In this document: in pieces, positions 1-4,606 of the stretch
Layout: each line of letters begins with the position of its first letter
How positions within the stretch are numbered: position 1 is the stretch's first letter
Assembly (NCBI GenBank): GCA_031283975.1
Contig: JAITAT010000258.1
Coordinates: forward strand, 1 to 6,491
DNA length: 6,491 bases
Origin: Synergistaceae bacterium
Lineage (GTDB): Bacteria; Synergistota; Synergistia; Synergistales; Synergistaceae
Reading direction: 5' to 3'
The notes under the pieces: model-generated
What the model was told of the DNA's origin: nothing
The model's database searches: none
The model's input: only the letters and a program-made list of their open reading frames with translations
Made by a program: the position numbers and the translations under genes

Positions 1-95
1 CGCTCGGCTTTGCTGAGAATGAAACCCGTCGCGAATATGGCAAGCAGAACGAGACAGGTCTCCGTTACGCTCGGTTTTCTTAAGCGTCTTTCCAT
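1..95 (-). CDS. N-terminal fragment of a membrane or exported protein, cut by the window edge
   Basis: An ATG at 95-93 opens a frame with no stop to the left edge (31 codons plus 2 bases). It begins MERRLRKPSVTE and continues into a hydrophobic run, about residues 13-28 (CLVLLAIFATGFILSK), bounded by charged residues. The Arg/Lys-rich N-terminus before a hydrophobic helix is typical of an inside-oriented first membrane segment or an uncleaved signal anchor. The start lies inside the last codons of ilvD, giving a 16-nt overlap, which suggests translational coupling. The Shine-Dalgarno is poor: only CGGGA touching the ATG and AGAG further upstream. The family cannot be assigned from this fragment; a multi-pass transporter is possible, since an RKPS-like start is seen in some NhaC-type antiporters, but that is a guess. 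The call rests on the open frame, the hydrophobic profile and the tight position behind ilvD. Confidence 0.5.
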   Translation of the reverse strand, partial: MERRLRKPSVTETCLVLLAIFATGFILSKAE

Positions 96-1774
96 TCCCG
101 GTTTGTTTCTCTGAAAACGGCTCCATCCGCGCCGGAGGTGACAAACTCTCTGTAACGTTCCAGGAAATCGCTGCCGGCCGGGCGCAGCGCCGATTTTGAA
201 GCCGACGCCCGCGCGGCGAGTTCCTCTTCCGTGACGAGCAGTTCTATCGTCCTCGCCGGAATATCTATCTTTATCCCGTCGCCTTCTCGGACGAGGCCGA
301 TCGGCCCGCCGACCGCGGCTTCCGGCGATACGTGACCGATTGACGCCCCGCGTGACGCCCCGGAAAATCGCCCGTCGGTTATAAGGGCAACGGATGAATC
401 GAGACCGAGTCCGGCCAGGGTCGCCGTGGGCGATAGCATCTCCCTCATGCCGGGGCCGCCTTTCGGGCCCTCGTTTATTATGACGACGACATCCCCGGGT
501 TTGATGGATTTCGAGGAAATCGCCTTGAACGCGGCCTCCTCGCCGTCGAACACCCGGGCCGGGCCCTCGTGCTTCATCATCTCCGGCAGAACGGCGCCCT
601 GTTTGACCACGCAGCCCGCCGGAGCGATATTGCCGTGCAGTATGGCAATTCCACCCTCCGAATGAACCGGATCGGACATTGGCCTTATAACTTCGGGATC
701 GCGCACTTTTACGCCGGCGAGGTTTTCGGCCACGCTGCGTCCGGTGACCGTCATCGGCTTGCCGGATATCAGGCCGTTTTCGAGCAGTTGCGACATCAAC
801 GCGGCGATACCTCCGGCCTGATAGAGATCCACGATAAAATGACTTCCTCCTGGGCTCATACTGCAAAGATGAGGGGTTTTCCGGCTTATCTCGTCAATGC
901 GGGACAGCGGCAACTTCATTCCCGCGTAACGCGCTATCGCCGGAATATGCAGACAGGTATTGGTGGAGCCGCCCAGGGCCACATCAACGGCGAGCGCGTT
1001 GTCTATCGCCTCGGCGGTGACTATGTCGCTCGGCCTTATGTTTTTCTCGACAAGCGTCATTATCGCCCTTCCGGCTTCCTTGGCGAGGCGAGTCCGCTCC
1101 GAGTAGACGGCGGGAATCGTTCCGTTGCCCGGAAGAGCCATTCCAAGAGCCTCCAGAACGCAATTCATGGTATTGGCCGTGAACATCCCCGCGCACGAAC
1201 CGCACGTCGGGCATACGGAGGGTTCCAGCTCCGCCAAGTCATCTTCGCTTATTTCGCCGGCTATCAGACGGCCGACGCCCTCGAAGATACTGTTCAGGTC
1301 CACCCTGCGCCCGCGGTAGTTTCCCGGCAGCATCGGGCCGCCGGAGAGGATTATCGCCGGTATGTCGAGAGAGAGGGCGGACATCGCCATTCCGGGGATT
1401 ATCTTGTCGCAGTTCGTCACCATGACCAGCGCGTCGAAGCCGTGGGCCTCGGTCATCACCTCGATGGTGTCCTTAACGAGTTCCCTGCTCGGGAGCGAAT
1501 ACTTCATGCCTCTGTGGTTCATGGCTATGCCATCGCACACGCCGATGGTCGGAAACTCTATGGGAAGCCCCCCGGCGGCGTACACCCCGTTTTTAACGGC
1601 TTGAACGAGAGAACCCAGATGATTGTGCCCCGGCACGATGGCGTTGGCCGCGTTCACCACGCCCACCCACGGACGCTTCATCTCCCAGTCCGCGAATCCG
1701 TTCGCGTACAAAAGAGACCTGTGAGGTGCCCGCTCTATGCCCTTTTTGACTCTGTCGCTGTTGCTGGCGCCCAT
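80..1774 (-). CDS. ilvD: Dihydroxy-acid dehydratase (IlvD), complete
   Basis: This cytoplasmic enzyme of valine, leucine and isoleucine synthesis dehydrates 2,3-dihydroxy-3-methylbutanoate and 2,3-dihydroxy-3-methylpentanoate to the 2-keto acids (EC 4.2.1.9). The 564-residue protein is full length and matches the IlvD/Edd family throughout. Visible motifs are NCDK at 121-124 (cluster Cys122, and Lys124 at the position carbamylated in family structures), CPTCGSC at 188-194 with three further cysteines, GGSTNT near 268, EGPKGGPGM at 435-443, and TDGRFSG at 466-472 with the conserved catalytic Ser471. The PCN cysteine of the stable [2Fe-2S] class is replaced by PGH (48-50), as in the E. coli [4Fe-4S] enzyme, so an oxygen-sensitive cluster is likely (inference). 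ATG 1774 is preferred over an in-frame GTG at 1783 because GGGGAG lies 8 nt upstream of the ATG and overlaps that GTG. The kinase-like gene ends 74 nt upstream on the same strand; no attenuator or other leader was found in that gap. Confidence 0.97.
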   Translation of the reverse strand: MGASNSDRVKKGIERAPHRSLLYANGFADWEMKRPWVGVVNAANAIVPGHNHLGSLVQAVKNGVYAAGGLPIEFPTIGVCDGIAMNHRGMKYSLPSRELVKDTIEVMTEAHGFDALVMVTNCDKIIPGMAMSALSLDIPAIILSGGPMLPGNYRGRRVDLNSIFEGVGRLIAGEISEDDLAELEPSVCPTCGSCAGMFTANTMNCVLEALGMALPGNGTIPAVYSERTRLAKEAGRAIMTLVEKNIRPSDIVTAEAIDNALAVDVALGGSTNTCLHIPAIARYAGMKLPLSRIDEISRKTPHLCSMSPGGSHFIVDLYQAGGIAALMSQLLENGLISGKPMTVTGRSVAENLAGVKVRDPEVIRPMSDPVHSEGGIAILHGNIAPAGCVVKQGAVLPEMMKHEGPARVFDGEEAAFKAISSKSIKPGDVVVIINEGPKGGPGMREMLSPTATLAGLGLDSSVALITDGRFSGASRGASIGHVSPEAAVGGPIGLVREGDGIKIDIPARTIELLVTEEELAARASASKSALRPAGSDFLERYREFVTSGADGAVFRETNREWKDA

Positions 1775-1782
1775 ACGAAACA

Positions 1783-1788
1783 CTCCCC
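1783..1788 (-). promoter_or_regulatory. Ribosome binding site deciding the ilvD start
   Basis: GGGGAG on the minus strand sits 8 nt before ATG 1774. The only longer candidate, GTG 1783, begins within this motif, so it would have no ribosome site of its own. A 10-bp palindrome, TCAATATTGA (1793-1802), lies just upstream; it is short and may be chance. Confidence 0.7.
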
Positions 1789-1848
1789 GTTTTCAATATT
1801 GAGACCTGGTCGATACAGCCGGTTCAATGAATACCGAAGAATATGATA

Positions 1849-2631
1849 TCACAACATCAAGGCGCGTACGCGCGGCCTGGCGGCCTCGCGCGCGCGTTCC
1901 GCTTTTTTTATCAGCGCGATGGCGGCTCTCACATCGTTCATTGGTATCCATGAAAATATACGGGCGCTCAAAAATTTTAAAAATCTGTATTTCAAAACAG
2001 CATCCTCAAACCTCCGGAGTACATCCTCGCCCGACGGGCCGCCGTAGGCGCCGCATAACCATTCCAGATCGAACGGCAGACCCTCTTTTTCGAGCGACAT
2101 GGCGAACACTATGAGATCCCTTATCTTGAATTCCTCGAAATATCCCTCGGGTATGACCTCTTCGAAATCGATCATATAAATTTCGCCGTCCAGCGCCGTA
2201 AAATTTTTTATCTGCGCGCCGCCGTGTATAAAACGCTTCCCGTGCAGAGCGCGCAGTTTCAAAAGAGCGCGTTCCGCGTACGCGCGTTTTTTTTCGGGGT
2301 CACTTTCGTTCATAAGCACGTCGGCAAGGTTTCTTCCCACGTATTCGAGCACAAAATAATTTTCCGTCTCATATAGGATTTCCGGAACGTTCAGCCCGTG
2401 TTCGCGGAGCGCGCGCAATTTTTTCGCCTCCGGCCATTCGCCGTTTCCCATATCATCCGTGCGGATCATCATAGGATCATGAAGCAGTCTGGCGAGCGCG
2501 TTCTGAAACATATGCACGAATATCCTGTCGGGCTTGGCGCGGCGCTTCACCACCACTCGCCATTCCCCCGCCGAGTGCATGAAAACTCTCGGGCTGGATT
2601 CGAGCGTTTCTTCAGGGATGATATACGACAT
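1849..2631 (-). CDS. Kinase-fold protein (Bud32/RIO/Kdo-kinase-like), probable pseudokinase or atypical kinase
   Basis: The 260-residue protein shows the skeleton of a small bacterial protein- or lipopolysaccharide-kinase-like fold. A VVK strand (Lys29) may be the ATP-binding lysine, and a helix with Glu68 (EAKKLRALREHG) is followed by NVPEIL. The hinge-like segment is FVLEYVGRNLADVL (about 93-106). The catalytic loop HGGAQIKNF (136-144) is followed by MIDFEE (153-158). The Mg-binding Asp155 and loop Asn143 are present. The aspartate expected two residues after His136, as in HRD or HGD, is Gly138, and DFG reads DFE. The protein may therefore be a non-catalytic ATP binder or use a shifted residue; its substrate cannot be told. 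ATG 2631 is chosen because GGGGG lies 10 nt upstream. The alternative ATG 2673 (274 residues) has no ribosome site, and a TACAAT -10-like box directly follows it. The C-terminus is Arg/Ala-rich. No membrane segment or signal peptide is seen. Confidence 0.75.
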   Translation of the reverse strand: MSYIIPEETLESSPRVFMHSAGEWRVVVKRRAKPDRIFVHMFQNALARLLHDPMMIRTDDMGNGEWPEAKKLRALREHGLNVPEILYETENYFVLEYVGRNLADVLMNESDPEKKRAYAERALLKLRALHGKRFIHGGAQIKNFTALDGEIYMIDFEEVIPEGYFEEFKIRDLIVFAMSLEKEGLPFDLEWLCGAYGGPSGEDVLRRFEDAVLKYRFLKFLSARIFSWIPMNDVRAAIALIKKAERAREAARPRVRALML

Positions 2632-2641
2632 ATCTGCAAAA

Positions 2642-2646
2642 CCCCC
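2642..2646 (-). promoter_or_regulatory. Ribosome binding site for the kinase-like gene
   Basis: GGGGG on the minus strand is 10 nt before ATG 2631. It is an imperfect anti-16S match (GGAGG with one change). Nothing comparable precedes ATG 2673, so this motif decides the start used here. Confidence 0.45.
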
Positions 2647-2664
2647 GGCGTAATAACTGCCTGT

Positions 2665-2692
2665 ATTGTACATCAGACGGAGGACGCCGCAA
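2665..2692 (-). promoter_or_regulatory. Possible promoter of the kinase-like gene
   Basis: On the minus strand TACAAT (2670-2665) is a good -10 box. TTGCGG (2692-2687), 16 nt upstream, is a poor -35 box with three of six consensus bases. Transcription would begin near 2658, downstream of ATG 2673 and upstream of ATG 2631, which favours the shorter protein. The call rests mainly on the -10 box and its location. Confidence 0.35.
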
Positions 2693-2706
2693 AATTTCCG
2701 CTGTAA

Positions 2707-2719
2707 ATTTCGTCGAAAT
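2707..2719. repeat. Perfect short palindrome ATTTCG-T-CGAAAT
   Basis: The 6-bp arms at 2707-2712 and 2714-2719 flank a single base. It lies about 75 bp upstream of the preferred kinase-gene start and just upstream of its possible -35 box, so it could be an operator. No function is shown by the sequence. Confidence 0.35.
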
Positions 2720-2721
2720 GA

Positions 2722-2736
2722 GCGCGGGAACCGCGC
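2722..2736. repeat. GC-rich hairpin GCGCGG-GAA-CCGCGC
   Basis: A perfect 6-bp stem with a 3-nt loop, three bases from the 2707-2719 palindrome. There is no T-run on either side and no gene ends here, so it is not a typical intrinsic terminator. It may be a protein-binding or insulating element between the divergent units, or chance in GC-rich sequence. Confidence 0.3.
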
Positions 2737-2813
2737 GGCATTATTGCAGCGCGCAATTCGAATCGAAGCGTCGATATTTTATACAAATCGGCCTGAAAGC
2801 GGAGTGCTGATTC

Positions 2814-2826
2814 GTAATTGTAATTA
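2814..2826. repeat. GTAATT tandem/inverted repeat abutting a -35 box (possible operator)
   Basis: GTAATT occurs twice in tandem (2814-2819 and 2820-2825). The same stretch reads as an inverted repeat, TAATT-GT-AATTA (2815-2826), ending at the base before the TTGACA of the rightward promoter. That placement fits an activator or repressor site. The winged-helix protein encoded downstream is a candidate binder by proximity only. Confidence 0.4.
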
Positions 2827-2854
2827 TTGACAGCTTTGTGCCCTCATGTAAAAT
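2827..2854 (+). promoter_or_regulatory. Near-consensus sigma70-type promoter, rightward
   Basis: A perfect -35 box TTGACA (2827-2832), a 16-nt spacer and the -10 box TAAAAT (2849-2854, five of six consensus bases). Transcription would start near 2860-2862. The first supported gene downstream begins at 3128, leaving a leader of about 265 nt if the promoter serves the winged-helix/propeller pair. This is the best promoter in the window. Confidence 0.7.
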
Positions 2855-2873
2855 CAGTTTTAAGGAGACCGAT

Positions 2874-2924
2874 TTGAGGCGCGTATATTCCAACAAACGG
2901 CTGAATTTCGTTCCGGTGATTTGA
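2874..2924 (+). CDS. Possible 16-residue leader peptide ORF (TTG start)
   Basis: AAGGAG (2862-2867) stands 6 nt before TTG 2874, which opens MRRVYSNKRLNFVPVI followed by the tandem stops TGA TAA (2922-2927). The ribosome site is almost at the predicted 5' end of the transcript from the 2827-2854 promoter. The peptide is basic and matches nothing I recognise. It could be a regulatory upstream ORF, the start of a gene whose remainder has decayed, or a chance match. TTG is a weak start codon. The support is the combination of promoter, well-spaced Shine-Dalgarno and start, not the peptide itself. Confidence 0.3.
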   Translation: MRRVYSNKRLNFVPVI

Positions 2925-3127
2925 TAAACGCTTAAAATTACAAAATCATGCGTCAAATTGATACGGTTCAGCAGAAGGTTCGGGCAGCCGACCGCCGCAA
3001 TGGCCGGGATACTGAATCGCACGGTATATTTTACAGACATGAATTAAAGATTGAGTCGAGGTGGCCAGCGTTGGGAGCGGTGAAAAAAAACGGGAAGACA
3101 AAGGGTGCGGACGAGAAAAGGTTCGAT

Positions 3128-3454
3128 ATGCTGATAAAATCGCTGGAACTCGTCTCCGCGCGGATGATAGAGACAATTACGGCGAATTCACAGTTGGCGT
3201 CGTCACAAACCCCTCAAATGCGGGAGATGTTCGACACATGGATACGGTGCGTGTCAGGTGAAGTGGCGCGATTTTTCGACTCAGGGGGCGAGGTTGCGCT
3301 CGAAAAAATTTCGGAAGCGACGGGCCTGTCGCGCGAATCCGCGCTGGTACTCCTCACCGCCCTGGACAGGAGCGGTAAAATTTCGATAAAAAAAGTCACG
3401 GCCGAGCCCGGCAGCGGCAAAAACAGCGATATATGCGATTGTCTGCTGGGTTAG
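3128..3454 (+). CDS. Small winged-helix-like protein, unrecognised family
   Basis: From ATG 3128 the protein has 108 residues. Residues 1-50 look like two or three amphipathic helices (for example MLIKSLELVSARMIETI and MREMFDTWIRCVSGEVARFF). Residues 54-90 look like a winged helix-turn-helix: EVALEKISEATGLSRESALVLL, then ALDRSGKISIKKV, which resembles a recognition helix and wing. The tail contains CDC (103-105). I do not recognise the family; a transcription regulator or a MarR/ArsR-like adaptor is plausible. The start is uncertain. ATG 3128 has AAAAGG 6 nt upstream. TTG 3071 (127 residues) has a stronger GAGGTGG 6 nt upstream, and GTG 3080 would give 124 residues. The lysine-rich stretch they add has coding-like codon use. 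The stop is 25 nt before the propeller gene, so the two are probably one operon, likely driven by the 2827-2854 promoter. Confidence 0.65.
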   Translation: MLIKSLELVSARMIETITANSQLASSQTPQMREMFDTWIRCVSGEVARFFDSGGEVALEKISEATGLSRESALVLLTALDRSGKISIKKVTAEPGSGKNSDICDCLLG

Positions 3455-3465
3455 AAATATTTGGG

Positions 3466-3471
3466 AAGGAG
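3466..3471 (+). promoter_or_regulatory. Ribosome binding site of the beta-propeller gene
   Basis: AAGGAG, within GGGAAGGAGAG, ends 8 nt before ATG 3480. It is strong and well spaced and fixes this start ahead of the signal peptide. Confidence 0.8.
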
Positions 3472-3479
3472 AGATTATT

Positions 3480-4580
3480 ATGAAAAAATTCATGGTTTTA
3501 GCCGTCTTATGCGTCATTCTGTCGTCACTTTCCGGTTCCGCCGCTTGCGCGGACAACTGGCCGACTTTCCGCGGCAATTCATCCCGCACCGGAGCCGCCG
3601 CATCAGAGACACGGGCGCCTGTGCGGGGAACGGCGGCATGGCAGGTCAACTCACCGCAACAGATCATGTCCTCGCCGGCCGTTTCCGACGGCACGGTGTT
3701 TTTCGGCTCAAATGACGGCAGCCTGAACGCCGTATCGGCTTACGACGGCAGAGTTATCTGGAGTTTTCGGACTGACAACTGGGTGACTTCATCGCCGGCC
3801 GTTTCCGGCAACACCGTGGTGTTCGGCTCCTACGACAGCAGAGTATACGCGCTCGACACGGCTACGGGAAGAGTCAAATGGCGATTCACGACGCACAATA
3901 ACGTCGCGTCGTCTCCGGCGATAGCGAACGGGAGAGTGTACTTCGGCGGGATAGACGGCAACGTCTACGGTGTGGACCTGTCCACCGGGATAGGCAAATG
4001 GACGTACAAGGCCGGGCGCGAGGTCTACGGTTCCCCGGCCGTGGCCGACGGAGTGGTATATATTGGCAACCACGACGGCAAAATGATGGCTCTCGACGCC
4101 GCCACCGGCAAGCTGAAGTGGCGCGCGATCGTTGGAGGTCCGATAACGGCGTGTCCCGCCGTGGCTGACGGAAGGCTCTATTTCGGCAGTTGGGACGGCA
4201 AATTTTACATCGCGGATATAAAAAACCAAGCAGTCGTCCGCCGCTACGACTCCGGCGGCTCGATAGAATGTTCTCCTCTAGTAGCCGGCGGAAAAGTCTA
4301 CTTCGGCAATATCAAGGGAGTTATGACGGCTCTCGACGCCGTTACAGGCGATGTCGCGTGGCAGTTCGACGCCGGAGCGCGAGTGGCATCGTCGCCTTGC
4401 CTGCGGGACGGCGCGCTGATATTCGGCAATGACGTCGGAACGATTTACTCGCTGAATGCCGCGACCGGCGAAATTTTATGGCGCCTGGATACCGGCGGCT
4501 CAGTCGAAACGGCCCCGGCGTCCGACTCCGACTCGGTATTCGTGACAAATACGAACGGATTCATGATGTGCGTAAAATAA
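3480..4580 (+). CDS. Exported eight-bladed PQQ-like beta-propeller protein
   Basis: The 366-residue protein begins with a signal peptide: MKK, a hydrophobic core, then LSGSAACADN. Cleavage after the ACA at 22-24 is likely. Cys23 is preceded by SAA, not a good lipobox, so a lipoprotein is less likely. WPTFRGNSSRTG (27-38) is the usual entry motif of PQQ-like/Pyrrolo-quinoline repeat proteins. Eight blades follow with the pattern SSPAV..G.VYFG..DG..YALDaaTG...W; the motif prolines fall at 66, 106, 146, 186, 226, 266, 306 and 346. The last blade lacks its tryptophan strand, which Trp54 near the N-terminus would supply (velcro closure). At 366 residues it lacks the extra domains of quinoprotein dehydrogenases, and nothing shows it binds PQQ. 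BamB-like scaffold or ligand-binding roles are possible. It should act outside the cytoplasmic membrane. It follows the winged-helix gene by 25 nt and ends 26 nt from a convergent gene. Confidence 0.88.
   Translation: MKKFMVLAVLCVILSSLSGSAACADNWPTFRGNSSRTGAAASETRAPVRGTAAWQVNSPQQIMSSPAVSDGTVFFGSNDGSLNAVSAYDGRVIWSFRTDNWVTSSPAVSGNTVVFGSYDSRVYALDTATGRVKWRFTTHNNVASSPAIANGRVYFGGIDGNVYGVDLSTGIGKWTYKAGREVYGSPAVADGVVYIGNHDGKMMALDAATGKLKWRAIVGGPITACPAVADGRLYFGSWDGKFYIADIKNQAVVRRYDSGGSIECSPLVAGGKVYFGNIKGVMTALDAVTGDVAWQFDAGARVASSPCLRDGALIFGNDVGTIYSLNAATGEILWRLDTGGSVETAPASDSDSVFVTNTNGFMMCVK
3639..4577 (+). repeat. In-gene array of 120-bp propeller blade units in exact register
   Basis: From the Trp54 codon to the last sense codon the coding sequence comprises about 7.8 units of 120 bp. 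Anchor prolines recur every 40 residues eight times. The blade-end tryptophans fall at 54, 94, 134, 174, 214, 294 and 334, with Arg at 254. The units are related at protein level and have clearly diverged at DNA level. Confidence 0.85.
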
Positions 4581-4606
4581 TCCGCAAACGGCAATGAACG
4601 CGATCT

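Larger units (their letters stand above)
2632..3127. other. Divergent intergenic control region, AT-richer than flanking genes
   Basis: About 0.5 kb separates the leftward kinase-like gene from the rightward winged-helix gene. The left part (2700-2765) holds short palindromes and a GC hairpin. The middle (2814-2924) holds a strong rightward promoter, a repeat against its -35 box, a Shine-Dalgarno and a possible 16-codon ORF. The right part (2925-3070) shows no signal I can support. Open frames crossing it on both strands (for example minus 3040-2741 and plus from ATG 2948) have no ribosome site and no protein-like composition, so I treat them as non-coding. No tRNA, known riboswitch or intrinsic terminator was recognised. 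Confidence 0.7.

Noticed and set aside
569..1846. Long 425-codon plus-strand frame opposite ilvD.
   Set aside because: It is a complementary-strand shadow of ilvD, whose motifs account for the whole region; its translation is His/Arg-rich with no domain.
1784..1848. Attenuator, T-box or leucine/valine-rich leader peptide upstream of ilvD.
   Set aside because: The 74-nt gap is too short for a T-box, and no leader ORF with branched-chain codons, terminator hairpin or convincing -35/-10 pair was found. The TCAATATTGA palindrome alone is not enough.
2741..3040. Minus-strand 99-codon open frame in the intergenic region.
   Set aside because: It has no Shine-Dalgarno before ATG 3040, no recognisable domain, composition unlike the neighbouring genes, and it lies antisense across a strong rightward promoter.
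2948..3070. Upstream extension of the winged-helix frame to ATG 2948.
   Set aside because: No ribosome site precedes ATG 2948, and codon use in 2948-3070 is unlike the rest of the frame; better-supported starts exist at 3071-3128.
3480..4580. Assignment of the propeller as a PQQ-dependent dehydrogenase or as BamB.
   Set aside because: It is too short for a quinoprotein dehydrogenase, and generic PQQ-like repeats occur in many unrelated proteins; no catalytic or BamB-specific feature was identified.
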